Shown piece by piece: positions 17,098-26,490 of a stretch of DNA of 64,000 nucleotides. The DNA comes from Eubacteriales bacterium. Its GTDB lineage: Bacteria > Bacillota > Clostridia > Oscillospirales > Oscillospiraceae. The translations under genes were made by a program, and so were the position numbers. The stretch is from assembly GCA_030539285.1 (NCBI GenBank), contig JAUNSH010000007.1:1-64000 (forward strand), read 5' to 3'. Every line of letters begins with the position of its first letter. The stretch's first letter is position 1. The notes under the pieces were generated by a model. The model saw only the letters and a program-made list of their open reading frames with translations, did not search any database and had not been told where the DNA came from.

Positions 17098-17715
17098 ATG
17101 TATCAGAAATTTGGAAAACGGGTCCTGGATGTGCTGTTGTCCGGCTGCGCCATTGTGGTGCTGTCCCCGGTGTATCTGCTCATTGCCCTTGCCATCAAGC
17201 TGGACGATCCTGGCCCGGTGTTCTTCCGGCAGAAGCGGGTGGGCATCCACAAGACCCACTTTGCCATTGCGAAATTTCGCACCATGAAATGCAGCACCCC
17301 CAAAGACGTGCCCACCCATCTGCTGGAAAACCCGGAGCAGTACATCACCCGGGTGGGAAAGGTGCTGCGGAAAACCTCTCTTGACGAGCTTCCCCAGATT
17401 TTTCAGATTTTTACGGGTAAAATGTCCATTATCGGACCCCGGCCGGCCCTGTGGAACCAGTTCGACCTGATCGCCGAGCGGGACAAGTATGGCGCCAACG
17501 ATGTGCTTCCGGGTCTCACCGGCTGGGCGCAGATCAACGGACGGGACGAGCTGCCCATTGACGTGAAAGCCCGGTTCGACGGGGAGTATGTGGAAAATCT
17601 CAGCTTCCTGTTTGACTGCAAGTGCTTTTTCGGCACCATCCGTTCCGTGCTTCGGTCCGACGGCGTGGTGGAGGGCGGCACGGGCCAGCTGGCGAAGGAG
17701 AAAAAGGAGCAATGA
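17098..17715 (+). CDS. Undecaprenyl-phosphate sugar-1-phosphate transferase (initiating enzyme)
   Basis: Starts the repeat unit by moving a phosphosugar from a UDP-sugar onto undecaprenyl phosphate; 205 residues. One N-terminal hydrophobic segment (about 9-35) is followed by DDPGPVFFRQKRVG, the KFRTM motif, LRKTSLDELPQIF and PGLTGWAQINGRDE, the hallmarks of the PglC-like bacterial sugar transferase core. The size is that of the minimal monotopic form. The start at 17098 follows AAAGGGGAAG. The dehydratase directly upstream suggests the primed sugar may be a diacetamido- or 6-deoxy-HexNAc, which is inference. Confidence 0.92.
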   Translation: MYQKFGKRVLDVLLSGCAIVVLSPVYLLIALAIKLDDPGPVFFRQKRVGIHKTHFAIAKFRTMKCSTPKDVPTHLLENPEQYITRVGKVLRKTSLDELPQIFQIFTGKMSIIGPRPALWNQFDLIAERDKYGANDVLPGLTGWAQINGRDELPIDVKARFDGEYVENLSFLFDCKCFFGTIRSVLRSDGVVEGGTGQLAKEKKEQ

Positions 17716-18590
17716 AGCGGATTCTGATCACCGGCGCGGGCAGCTACATCGGCCTGCGCGTCAAAGCATACCTGGAGCAGTGGCCGGAGGACTATCAGGT
17801 GGAGACCATCAGCCTGCGCGACGACGGCTGGCATCAGCGTTCCTTTCAGGGGTTTGACGCCATCCTCCACGCGGCGGGCATCGTCCACCAGCCCAAGTCC
17901 AAGGATGACCCCTCCCAGGCAGAGCTGTATGACCGGGTGAACCACCGGCTTACCCTTGAGGTGGCCCAAAAGGCGAAAGAGGAGGGCGTGGGCCAGTTTT
18001 TGTTCCTCAGTTCCGAGAGCGTCTACGGCCTTCACGCCCCGGTGGGCAAGGTCATTACCATCACCAAAGACACGCCCATCTGCCCCGCAGACAACTACGG
18101 CATCAGCAAGGCAAAGGCGGAGGAAGCTCTGACGGCCCTCCGGGACGAAACGTTCAAAGTGGTGATCCTCCGCCCGCCCATGATTTACGGCAAAGGCTGC
18201 AAGGGCAACTACCAGACCCTTGCAAAGCTGGCAAAGAAGCTTCCGGTATTTCCTATGGTTGAAAACCAGCGCTCCATGCTGTATATCGACAATTTATGCG
18301 AATTCATCCGCCTGCTGGTGGAGGACAGTGCCGACGGCCTGTACTGCCCCCAGAATGCGGAATACGTCTCCACCTCCGACATGGTCAACCGCATTGCCCA
18401 CGCAAACGGCCGGGGGATCCTGATGGTTCGGGGCTTCGGCTGGGCGCTGAAGCTGCTCAGCCCTCTGACCGGCATGGTGGACAAGGCCTTCGGCAGTCTG
18501 TGCTATGACCGCCAGCTAAGCGATTATCCCAAAAACTACTGCGTCAAAACCTTTGACGAATCCATTCTGGAAACGGAGGGAAAAACTTGA
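17712..18590 (+). CDS. NAD-dependent epimerase/dehydratase family protein
   Basis: Extended SDR enzyme of 292 residues. The N-terminal NAD motif is ITGAGSYIG, FLSSESVYG follows the central strand, and NYGISKAKAEEAL supplies the catalytic Tyr and Lys. The C-terminal substrate domain is plain. Such proteins sit next to initiating transferases in many Gram-positive capsule loci and act as 4-epimerases or 4-reductases on undecaprenyl-linked or UDP-HexNAc sugars. The substrate here is unknown. The ATG overlaps the preceding stop (ATGA). Confidence 0.85.
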   Translation: MKRILITGAGSYIGLRVKAYLEQWPEDYQVETISLRDDGWHQRSFQGFDAILHAAGIVHQPKSKDDPSQAELYDRVNHRLTLEVAQKAKEEGVGQFLFLSSESVYGLHAPVGKVITITKDTPICPADNYGISKAKAEEALTALRDETFKVVILRPPMIYGKGCKGNYQTLAKLAKKLPVFPMVENQRSMLYIDNLCEFIRLLVEDSADGLYCPQNAEYVSTSDMVNRIAHANGRGILMVRGFGWALKLLSPLTGMVDKAFGSLCYDRQLSDYPKNYCVKTFDESILETEGKT

Positions 18591-19804
18591 AGCAGAAAAA
18601 AGATATTTTATTTGCTTGCCAGTTTTTTTACCCCGAGTATATTTCCTCCGCCCAGCTCCCCTTTGACACCGCCAAGGCCTTGACCGCGGCGGGGTACTCC
18701 GTGGATGTGCTGTGCGGCTACCCCAGAGAATATCTGGACGGCGGCAGCATCCCTCTGCGGGAAAATGTGGAGGGCATCGATATCCACCGCCTGAAATACA
18801 TCCAGCTGGACCGCTCCGGTTTTCTGGGGCGCATCGTCAATTATTTTTCCTTCACCTTCATGGTGCTGCTGAACCTGCCGAAGCTGCGGCATTACCGCTC
18901 TATCGTGGTCTATTCCAACCCGCCGATCTTACCCTGGATCGTGTCCTGGGCCAAGGCGCTGTTCGGCACCAAGCTGGTGTTCGTTGCCTACGACCTGTAC
19001 CCCGAGGTGGCCACGGTGACGAAGACCTTGGGGGAGGGGAACCCCATTTGCCGGCTGATGAACCACATCAACCGCTGCATCTGCCGCCGGGCAGACCGGA
19101 TCGTGGCATTATCCCGCGAAATGAAGACCTACATTTTAAACCACCGTGACTATCCCGAAAAAAATGTCAGGGTGATTCCCAACTGGTACGCCGACCACGG
19201 CGTTGTCACCGGGAACCGGGAAAATAATCCCTTCCGGGAGGTGACCAAGGGCCGCTTCACCGTGTCCTATTTCGGCAATATGGGCACCATGCAGGATATG
19301 AAGACCATTCTGGAAGCGGTGCGGGAATTACAGCACGAGGACGTGTTTTTCCTGTTCGCCGGACACGGCAACAAAATGGAAGCCCTGAAGGAGACGGTCC
19401 AGGCGGAGGGCATTGAGAACATCGCCATCTATCCCTTCCTCCACGGTCAGGACTTTCGGGACGCCCTCGCCATCAGCGACTGCGCCCTGGTGACGCTGGT
19501 ACAGGGGGCCACAGGCCTGTGCGTCCCCAGCAAGACCTACAGCTACATGATGCAGGGCATCCCTCTGCTGGCCGTCATGGACGAGGGAGATATCGTTTCG
19601 GATATCGAACGCGGCGCGGGCCGCTGGGTCCGAAACGGGGAAGGAAAGCTTTTGGCCCAGCACATCCGGGAAATGAAAGAAAATCCGGAACTGGTGCGGC
19701 AGATGCGCACTGTCTGCCGAAAGCTGTACGAAAATAACTACACGGAAAAAATCTGCACACAGCAGTATGTTACCCTGTTCCGAGAACTTTTGGAACAGGC
19801 TTAG
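18587..19804 (+). CDS. Glycosyltransferase family 4, WbuB-like
   Basis: A 405-residue GT-B transferase. The N-terminal acceptor domain begins FACQFFYPEYISSAQLPFDT, and the C-terminal donor domain shows VSYFGNMGTMQ, FLFAGHGNKME and a GLCVPSKTYSYMMQG loop. The start codon is an unusual TTG overlapping the previous stop, supported by GGAGGG seven nt upstream. WbuB of E. coli O26 adds L-FucNAc and lies with the UDP-L-FucNAc genes. Here the capE-F-G set follows directly, so transfer of L-FucNAc is a reasonable inference. Confidence 0.86.
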   Translation: MKQKKDILFACQFFYPEYISSAQLPFDTAKALTAAGYSVDVLCGYPREYLDGGSIPLRENVEGIDIHRLKYIQLDRSGFLGRIVNYFSFTFMVLLNLPKLRHYRSIVVYSNPPILPWIVSWAKALFGTKLVFVAYDLYPEVATVTKTLGEGNPICRLMNHINRCICRRADRIVALSREMKTYILNHRDYPEKNVRVIPNWYADHGVVTGNRENNPFREVTKGRFTVSYFGNMGTMQDMKTILEAVRELQHEDVFFLFAGHGNKMEALKETVQAEGIENIAIYPFLHGQDFRDALAISDCALVTLVQGATGLCVPSKTYSYMMQGIPLLAVMDEGDIVSDIERGAGRWVRNGEGKLLAQHIREMKENPELVRQMRTVCRKLYENNYTEKICTQQYVTLFRELLEQA

Positions 19805-19815
19805 GAGAGAAGAAT

Positions 19816-20865
19816 ATGAGCATTTTCGCGAACAAGACCCTGATGATCACCGGCGGCACCGGCTCCTTCGGCAACGCGGTGCTGAACCGCTTTCTGGATA
19901 CGGACATCGGCGAGATCCGCATTTTTTCCCGGGACGAGAAGAAGCAGGACGATATGCGCCACGAATTTCAGGCCAAAATGCCGGAGGTGGCAAATAAAAT
20001 CAAATTTTTCATCGGAGATGTCCGGGACATCCAGTCCGTCAAGAACGCCATGCATGGCGTGGATTACATCTTCCACGCGGCGGCCCTGAAGCAGGTGCCC
20101 TCCTGTGAGTTCTTCCCCATGGAAGCGGTGAAGACCAACGTCGTCGGCACGGACAACGTGCTGACTGCCGCCATTGAAGCGGGGGTGAAGACCGTCATCT
20201 GCCTGTCCACCGACAAGGCAGCCTATCCCGTCAACGCCATGGGCACCTCCAAGGCCATGATGGAGAAGGTCATCGTGGCGAAATCCCGCACCGTTTCCCC
20301 GGACGCCACCAAGATCTGCTGCACCCGCTACGGCAACGTCATGTGCTCCCGGGGCAGCGTCATCCCCCTGTGGATCGACCAGATCCGGGCGGGCAACCCC
20401 ATCACCATCACCGAGCCGAATATGACCCGGTTCATCATGAGCCTTGAGGAAGCGGTGGATCTGGTGCTCTTTGCCTTTGAGCACGGCACCAGCGGCGACA
20501 TTCTGGTGCAGAAGGCCCCGGCCTGCACCATCGCGACGTTGGCTCAGGCGGTGACGGAGCTGTTCCACCCCGGCCACGAGATCAAGGTCATCGGCATCCG
20601 CCACGGTGAAAAGATGTACGAAACCCTGCTTACCAACGAGGAGTGCGCCCACGCCATCGATTTGGGGGACTTCTACCGGGTGCCCTGCGACAAGCGGGAC
20701 CTGAACTACGACAAATACTTCCGTGTGGGCGACGTAGAGCGCAACGTCCTGACGGAGTTCAACTCCAACAATACCCAGCTTCTTTCTGTGGAGCAGGTAA
20801 AGGGGAAGCTTCTGTCCCTGGCCTACATCCGGGAGGAACTGGAAGCCATGAAGCAGGAGCGCTGA
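19816..20865 (+). CDS. capE: UDP-N-acetylglucosamine 4,6-dehydratase/5-epimerase (CapE/FnlA)
   Basis: First enzyme of UDP-L-FucNAc synthesis, 349 residues, soluble. TGGTGSFGN (12-20) binds NADP. AALKQVPSCEFFPMEA and STDKAAYPVNAMGTSKAMME are characteristic of the CapE/FlaA1 group, with Met at the usual Tyr position. It is followed by capF and capG in the order known from Staphylococcus aureus type 5/8 capsule and E. coli O26, and that context fixes the pathway better than the sequence alone. AGGAGAGAAG precedes the ATG. Confidence 0.92.
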   Translation: MSIFANKTLMITGGTGSFGNAVLNRFLDTDIGEIRIFSRDEKKQDDMRHEFQAKMPEVANKIKFFIGDVRDIQSVKNAMHGVDYIFHAAALKQVPSCEFFPMEAVKTNVVGTDNVLTAAIEAGVKTVICLSTDKAAYPVNAMGTSKAMMEKVIVAKSRTVSPDATKICCTRYGNVMCSRGSVIPLWIDQIRAGNPITITEPNMTRFIMSLEEAVDLVLFAFEHGTSGDILVQKAPACTIATLAQAVTELFHPGHEIKVIGIRHGEKMYETLLTNEECAHAIDLGDFYRVPCDKRDLNYDKYFRVGDVERNVLTEFNSNNTQLLSVEQVKGKLLSLAYIREELEAMKQER

Positions 20866-20883
20866 CAAAAGGAGGGGCAGACC

Positions 20884-22086
20884 ATGAACATTCTGATCAC
20901 CGGCGCCGCGGGCTTTGTTGGTAAAAACCTGAGCGCGGCCCTTCACTGCCTGCAAAATGGCACAGACAGAACCCGGCCCGGCCTGTCCATTGGGGAGCTG
21001 TACCTCTACGACAAGGATTCCCCGGCGGAGCTTCTGGAGGAGGCCTGCCAAAAGGCGGACTTTGTCTTTAACCTTGCGGGAGTGAACCGCCCCAAGGAGC
21101 AGGCAGAATTCATGGAGGGAAACTTTGGCTTTGCCTCGACCCTGCTGGATACCCTGAAAAAATACAAAAACACCTGCCCCGTCATGCTGTCTTCCTCCAT
21201 TCAGGCCACACTTGTAGGCCGCTACGCCGAGGGCGGCTACGGCCTGTCCAAGAAGGCGGGGGAGGAGCTGTTCTTCCGCTACGGCGAGGAAACCGGGGCA
21301 AAGGTGCTGGTGTACCGCTTCCCCAACCTGTTCGGCAAGTGGTGCCGCCCCAATTATAATAGTGTTGTTGCGACCTTCTGCTACAATTACGCCCACGATC
21401 TTCCCATTTCCGTCAGCGACCCGGCAGTGGAGCTGGAAATGCTGTACATTGACGATTTGGTTGCCGAAATGCTGGACGCGCTGGAAGGCAAGGAGCACCA
21501 CTGCGAATTTGAGGGCCTGACCACGGTTCTGACGGAAGACGGCCGCTACTGCGCCGCACCCGTGTCCCATAAGGTCACGCTGGGAGAAATCGTCTCTTTG
21601 CTGGACAGCTTCAAGGCTCAGCCCCAGACCCTTGTTATGCCGGAAATTCCGGAAAACAGCTTTGCCAAAAAGCTGTATTCCACCTACCTTTCCTATCTGC
21701 CGAAGGAAAAGGCCATCTTCCCTCTGAAAATGAACGAGGACGCCCGTGGCAGCTTCACGGAGCTGCTGAAAACGGAAAACTGCGGCCAGTTCAGCGTGAA
21801 CATCTCCAAACCCGGCATCACCAAGGGCCAGCACTGGCACCACACCAAGTGGGAATTCTTCATTGTGGTTGCGGGGAAGGGCCTTATTCAGCAACGGAAG
21901 ATCGGAACGGAGGAAGTACTGAATTTCGAAGTTTCCGGCGAGAAAATTCAGGCAGTGCATATGCTTCCCGGCTATACCCACAATATTATTAACCTTTCTG
22001 ATACGGAGAACCTTGTGACCCTGATGTGGGCCAACGAGCGTTTTGACCCGGCGCGCCCCGACACTTTTTTTGAGGTGGTAGAGTAA
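20884..22086 (+). CDS. capF: UDP-2-acetamido-2,6-dideoxy-hexulose reductase (CapF/FnlB)
   Basis: Second enzyme of UDP-L-FucNAc synthesis, 400 residues. The N-terminal SDR domain shows ITGAAGFVGKNL and YGLSKKAGEELFF. The C-terminal cupin domain (about 290-400) contains GQHWHHTKWEFFIV with the metal-binding histidines, and MLPGYTHNIINL. This SDR-plus-cupin fusion is specific to CapF, where the cupin part epimerises and the SDR part reduces. It starts 18 nt after capE with AAAGGAGGGG upstream. Its stop overlaps capG. Confidence 0.94.
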   Translation: MNILITGAAGFVGKNLSAALHCLQNGTDRTRPGLSIGELYLYDKDSPAELLEEACQKADFVFNLAGVNRPKEQAEFMEGNFGFASTLLDTLKKYKNTCPVMLSSSIQATLVGRYAEGGYGLSKKAGEELFFRYGEETGAKVLVYRFPNLFGKWCRPNYNSVVATFCYNYAHDLPISVSDPAVELEMLYIDDLVAEMLDALEGKEHHCEFEGLTTVLTEDGRYCAAPVSHKVTLGEIVSLLDSFKAQPQTLVMPEIPENSFAKKLYSTYLSYLPKEKAIFPLKMNEDARGSFTELLKTENCGQFSVNISKPGITKGQHWHHTKWEFFIVVAGKGLIQQRKIGTEEVLNFEVSGEKIQAVHMLPGYTHNIINLSDTENLVTLMWANERFDPARPDTFFEVVE

Positions 22087-23270
22087 TGGAAATGAAGCTG
22101 GATTATTCCGATATTTCCTTTCAGAATAACGGAAAACTGAAGCTGCTGATCATCGTAGGCACCCGCCCGGAGATCATCCGGCTGGCGGCGGTCATCCAAA
22201 AATGCCGCACCTACTTTGACTGCATTCTGGCCCACACCGGGCAGAACTACGACTATAACCTGAATGGTATCTTCTTCCGGGACTTAGGTCTTGCCGACCC
22301 GGAGGTGTACATGAACGCGGTGGGAGACGACCTTGGTGCCACCGTGGGCAATATCATCAACTGCTCCTATAAGCTCATGGCCCAGATCAAGCCCGATGCC
22401 ATGCTGATCCTTGGCGACACCAACTCCTGCCTGTCCGCTATCCCCGCCAAGCGGCTGCACATTCCCATCTTCCACATGGAAGCCGGCAACCGCTGCAAGG
22501 ACGAGTGCCTGCCGGAGGAGACCAACCGGCGCATCGTGGACATCATTTCTGACGTGAATCTTGCCTACTCTGAGCACGCGAGAAAGTATCTTCACGACTG
22601 CGGCCTGCCCAAGGAGCGCACCTACGTCACCGGCTCTCCCATGGCGGAGGTGCTGCACGCCAACCTTCCTTCCATCGAAGCTTCCGACGTTCATAAGCGT
22701 TTAGGGCTGGAAAAGGGCCGCTACATCCTGCTGTCGGCCCACCGGGAGGAAAATATTGACACTGAGAAGAATTTCTTTTCCCTGTTTAACGCCATCAACG
22801 CTATGGCGGAAAAGTACGATATGCCCATCCTCTACTCCTGCCACCCCCGCTCTAAAAAGCGGCTGGAAGCCACGGGCTTCCAGCTGGATCAGCGTGTCAT
22901 CCAGAGCACCCCTTTGGGCTTCCATGACTATAACTGCCTGCAAATGAACGCCTTCGCAGTGGTGTCCGATTCCGGCACCCTGCCGGAGGAAAGCAGCTTC
23001 TTCACCTCCGTAGGCCATCCCTTCCCGGCAGTGTGCATCCGCACCTCCACGGAACGCCCCGAAGCGCTGGACAAGGGCTGCTTCGTGCTGGCGGGCATCG
23101 ACGAGGGGCACCTGCTGCAGGCGGTGGACACCGCCGTGGAGATGAACCGCAACGGCGATTACGGCATCCCGGTGCCCGACTATATTGAAGAAAACGTATC
23201 CACCAAGGTGGTGAAGATCATCCAGTCCTACACCGGCGTGGTGGACAAGATGGTTTGGAGAAAATACTGA
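22086..23270 (+). CDS. capG: UDP-N-acetyl-sugar 2-epimerase, non-hydrolysing (CapG/FnlC)
   Basis: Last step of UDP-L-FucNAc synthesis (C2 epimerisation), 394 residues, WecB-like GT-B fold. Visible motifs are GTRPEIIRLAAVI, HTGQNYDYNL, HMEAGNRCKDECLPEETNRR, LSAHREENID and VSDSGTLPEES. The ATG overlaps the capF stop (TAATG), so the two are translationally coupled. By sequence alone it could act on UDP-GlcNAc, but the capE-capF neighbours make the FucNAc branch much more likely. Confidence 0.92.
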   Translation: MEMKLDYSDISFQNNGKLKLLIIVGTRPEIIRLAAVIQKCRTYFDCILAHTGQNYDYNLNGIFFRDLGLADPEVYMNAVGDDLGATVGNIINCSYKLMAQIKPDAMLILGDTNSCLSAIPAKRLHIPIFHMEAGNRCKDECLPEETNRRIVDIISDVNLAYSEHARKYLHDCGLPKERTYVTGSPMAEVLHANLPSIEASDVHKRLGLEKGRYILLSAHREENIDTEKNFFSLFNAINAMAEKYDMPILYSCHPRSKKRLEATGFQLDQRVIQSTPLGFHDYNCLQMNAFAVVSDSGTLPEESSFFTSVGHPFPAVCIRTSTERPEALDKGCFVLAGIDEGHLLQAVDTAVEMNRNGDYGIPVPDYIEENVSTKVVKIIQSYTGVVDKMVWRKY

Positions 23271-23289
23271 TAAAAAGGAGGCGAGACGG

Positions 23290-24399
23290 GTGAAGTACCT
23301 GTTCATCAACACCGTAGCGGGCTACGGCAGCACGGGCCGCATCGCGGCGGACAAGTGCCGGGAGCTGAATGCTCAGGGCCACACCTGTGTGCTCGCCTAC
23401 GGACGGATGAAGACCGGCTGCGACGATATCCAGACGGTGAAAATCGGCTCGGATCTTGACGTGAAGCTTCACGCGCTGGAAAGCCGCTTTTTTGACAACA
23501 GCGGCTTCGGCTCCAAACGGGCCACCATTGCCTTTCTTAAGTGGGTCAAAGAATTTGACCCGGACGTGATCTGGCTGCACAATATCCACGGCTACTACAT
23601 CCACATCGGGGAGCTGTTTTCCTATCTTCGCACCTGCGGAAAGAAAATCATCTGGACGCTCCACGATTGCTGGGCCTTTACCGGGCACTGCGCCTATTTT
23701 GACTACGTCCAGTGCGAAAAATGGCAGACTGGCTGCCGCGATTGCCCGCAAAAGCATACCTATCCGGAAAGCATTCTTCTGGACAACAGCCGCAGAAATT
23801 TTGAGCACAAACGGGCATTATTTACCGGCATCCCGGATCTGACCCTGACCGTGCCCTCCCACTGGCTGGAGGGCCGGGTGAAGCGGAGCTTCCTGAAAGA
23901 CTACCCGGTGGAAGTCCTCTACAATCAGGTGGACAGAACGGTTTTCAAGCCCACCCCCGGAGACTTCCGGCAAAAGCATGGGCTGGAAAGCAAGTTCATC
24001 GTGCTGGGCGTCGCCAGCGTGTGGGAGGAGCGGAAGGGCCTGAAAGACTTTGTGGCCCTGAGTAAGCTTTTGGATGACCGCTTCCAAATCGTGCTCATCG
24101 GTCTGAATCCAAAGCAGCTTGCCGAACTACCCGGTGAAATTCTGGGCCTGCCCAGAACCGACAATGTCTCTCAATTGGTGCAGGCCTACTCGGCGGCGGA
24201 TGTGTTCGTCTGCCCCAGCACCGAGGAGACCTTCGGCATGACGGTGCTGGAAGCCTGCCGCTGTGGAACAAAAGCGGTGGTCTATCAGGACACCGCCTGT
24301 GAGGAAGTCGCGAAGGAATTCGGCGGCATCGTCGTGCCCCGGGGTGCGGAGCATCTGTATGACGCCATTAGGAAGTTAACAGGGGAGGAGAGCAAGTGA
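23290..24399 (+). CDS. Glycosyltransferase family 4
   Basis: A 369-residue GT-B transferase. The N-terminal domain has WLHNIHGYYIHIG and WTLHDCWAFTGHC, a pattern common in capsule GT4 enzymes annotated as WcaC/colanic-acid type. A Cys-rich segment lies around 155-165. The donor domain shows LGVASVWEERKGL and the nucleotide loop CPSTEETFGMTVLEA. The start is GTG with a perfect AGGAGG 8 nt upstream. Donor and acceptor are unknown. Confidence 0.88.
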   Translation: MKYLFINTVAGYGSTGRIAADKCRELNAQGHTCVLAYGRMKTGCDDIQTVKIGSDLDVKLHALESRFFDNSGFGSKRATIAFLKWVKEFDPDVIWLHNIHGYYIHIGELFSYLRTCGKKIIWTLHDCWAFTGHCAYFDYVQCEKWQTGCRDCPQKHTYPESILLDNSRRNFEHKRALFTGIPDLTLTVPSHWLEGRVKRSFLKDYPVEVLYNQVDRTVFKPTPGDFRQKHGLESKFIVLGVASVWEERKGLKDFVALSKLLDDRFQIVLIGLNPKQLAELPGEILGLPRTDNVSQLVQAYSAADVFVCPSTEETFGMTVLEACRCGTKAVVYQDTACEEVAKEFGGIVVPRGAEHLYDAIRKLTGEESK

Positions 24400-25658
24400 A
24401 ACAATACCCATTTCCCAAAAACCGCTGGACGACAGCAGCGTTCGGTCTGTTTCTGTTTGCCTTGCTGCTGCTGGCCCGGGACACCATCATTACCTCTGTC
24501 ATTGTGGGATTCTATAAGTCCCAATTCCTGATGCTGGCTCTGATAGCGCTGCTGGGTCTGGCCTTTCTGATCTGCAATCGCCGGGATCTCCGGGATATTC
24601 TGAAAGATAAGAGAATGATTCTCATTTTGGCCTTTGCCCTGTTTTTTGTGGGGGTGATGGTGCTGAAACGGGACTGGCAGATCATGTATTTCAGCATTTT
24701 GCTGTGCCTGATTTTTGCCGTTTTTCTGACCTTTTTCACCGATATCAAAGGGGTTTCCAAATATTATGTAGTGATCCTCACCGCCCTGAGCGTCTACGCT
24801 CTGATCGCCACCTATGTGCTGCGCAAGCTGGGCTACATGGGGGTCATTCCCCATCCCCGGTCTGTCACCAACGACGCGGGCATGGTGTTTTTCGACTACG
24901 GCCTGTGCTTTGCGGTGGATCACCGCTACTGGCACCGGAATTTCGGCATTTTCCGGGAGCCGGGGGTCTACCAGTTCTTTTTGCTGCTGGGGCTGTACCT
25001 GAACCACTATCAGGTGCAGTGGAAAAAAGAGGGGACCCGCTGGGCCTTCACCGCGGTACTGACGGTGACCATGATCTCCACCTATTCCATCGGCGGCTTT
25101 GCGGAGCTGGGGCTGTTTGCGGTTTTCCTTTACATCGACAAAAAATACTACCGCACCCAAGCGGGACGCTGGGTTGGCATCGGCTGCATCGCGGCGGCGG
25201 TGGCGGTGGTGATTTTAGTCATTATCGAAGCCCAAAAACCGGAGTTTGTCTATTCGCCGCTGTATGAGCTGTACGATATGTTCATCCGCCTGACCACGGC
25301 GTCGGATTCCTCCGTAGACCGGGGCAGCGCCCTGATCACCGACCTGCGGATGTTCCTTGACCATCCGCTGCTGGGGTCCAAAATCGCCCCGGTGCTCCAT
25401 GGAACCAACCACAATACCAGTTCTACTCTGATTTTGTTTGCCATTCTGGGCGCTGCCGGGGGCCTGCTGCATTTGGCATCCTGGGTCGCCTTGCTTTGGA
25501 AGAGGGAGCGGAATGTGCTGGGAAACCTCCTGCTTCTGCTGATCTTCCTCATGTCCTTCAATACCCAGAATCTGGTGGCCGATGTATTTTTCTGGCTGTT
25601 CCCCTGCATGGCCCTGGTAGAGCGGGGACTGCCGCTGATCCACAAAAAGGAGGCGTAA
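24396..25658 (+). CDS. Wzy-like polysaccharide polymerase, polytopic membrane protein
   Basis: A 420-residue protein with about 10-12 hydrophobic segments, the only multi-span protein in unit 1 besides the flippase. A larger extracytoplasmic region around 280-340 (YELYDMFIRLTTASDSSVDRGSALI) leads to a typical O-antigen ligase/polymerase-like stretch (FLDHPLLGSK). Wzy proteins are too variable for a firm assignment by sequence, but position, size and topology fit. GTG start overlapping the previous stop, with GGGGAGGAG upstream. Confidence 0.75.
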   Translation: MKQYPFPKNRWTTAAFGLFLFALLLLARDTIITSVIVGFYKSQFLMLALIALLGLAFLICNRRDLRDILKDKRMILILAFALFFVGVMVLKRDWQIMYFSILLCLIFAVFLTFFTDIKGVSKYYVVILTALSVYALIATYVLRKLGYMGVIPHPRSVTNDAGMVFFDYGLCFAVDHRYWHRNFGIFREPGVYQFFLLLGLYLNHYQVQWKKEGTRWAFTAVLTVTMISTYSIGGFAELGLFAVFLYIDKKYYRTQAGRWVGIGCIAAAVAVVILVIIEAQKPEFVYSPLYELYDMFIRLTTASDSSVDRGSALITDLRMFLDHPLLGSKIAPVLHGTNHNTSSTLILFAILGAAGGLLHLASWVALLWKRERNVLGNLLLLLIFLMSFNTQNLVADVFFWLFPCMALVERGLPLIHKKEA

Positions 25659-26477
25659 ATGGAACAGGAGCTGCTGCGCAAAGTGCAAATGACCTTGCTG
25701 GACATCGCTGTGGAGATCAAGCGGGTCTGCGAGAAATACGATATCCGATACTTTCTTTCCGACGGCACGTTTCTGGGAGCCGTGCGTCATCAGGGCTTCA
25801 TCCCCTGGGACGACGACATGGACATGGGAATGCTCCGGGCGGATTATGAGAAATTCTGCCGCGTTGCGCCCAAGGCACTGAAGCCGGAATATGTCTTGGA
25901 AACCTGGGACTTAGATATTGGCTACGGTCTTCCCTTTGCCAAGGTGATGAAGCGCGATACCGTGTATCTGGAAAGCAAAAAGAACACAAAAATGCGGGAA
26001 AAAGGCTTTTATGTGGACATTTTTCCCTTTGACAACGCTCCTTCTGAACAGGAAGAGCAGCGGGCGCTGGTGAGAAGGCTCCTGCCCATGGCCCGGATGA
26101 TGCTGATGAAGTGCGGCTACCAGCCCTGGATGGAGGAGAACCGTATCCTCTGGAAAAAGCGGATCGGGTACCTGTATTACCAGCTGAAAGCCCTGTTCAT
26201 CTCCCAGCAGGAGCTGGCCCGGGCCTATGACGCGCTGGCGGTGTCCTTCCCGGAAAGCGGCGTGCTTTTAGAGCAGAGCGGGCGGCCCCGGCCCACCTTC
26301 TTCCGGCAGGAGTGGTGCGAAACGCTGGCGCCCTACACCTTCGAGGGCGTGACCTTCCCGGGGCCAAAGGACTATGATGCTTACTTAAGCAACCAATACG
26401 GCGACTACATGACCCCGCCGCCGGAGGGCAGCCGGGAGAACCGGCATCAGATCGTAGAAATTGATTTTGGAGAATGA
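25659..26477 (+). CDS. LicD-family phosphotransferase
   Basis: A 272-residue member of the LicD nucleotidyltransferase-fold family, which transfers phosphocholine or other phospho-substituents (phosphoribitol, phosphoglycerol) to glycans. The signature YFLSDGTFLGAVRHQGFIPW continues into DDDMDMGM, giving the metal-binding Asp cluster. FAKVMKRDTVYLESKK and KGFYVDIFPFDNAP are also typical. It starts directly after the polymerase stop. No licC/licA choline genes or tag/tar donor genes are seen here, so the donor is unknown. Confidence 0.9.
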   Translation: MEQELLRKVQMTLLDIAVEIKRVCEKYDIRYFLSDGTFLGAVRHQGFIPWDDDMDMGMLRADYEKFCRVAPKALKPEYVLETWDLDIGYGLPFAKVMKRDTVYLESKKNTKMREKGFYVDIFPFDNAPSEQEEQRALVRRLLPMARMMLMKCGYQPWMEENRILWKKRIGYLYYQLKALFISQQELARAYDALAVSFPESGVLLEQSGRPRPTFFRQEWCETLAPYTFEGVTFPGPKDYDAYLSNQYGDYMTPPPEGSRENRHQIVEIDFGE

Positions 26478-26490
26478 AGGATGTGAGCCA

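Noticed and set aside
15099..17099. 666-codon open frame on the minus strand
   Set aside because: Shadow of the membrane dehydratase; His/Asp/Val-rich with no domain signature.
19801..21981. 726-codon open frame on the minus strand
   Set aside because: Shadow of capE and capF, which have full catalytic motifs on the plus strand.
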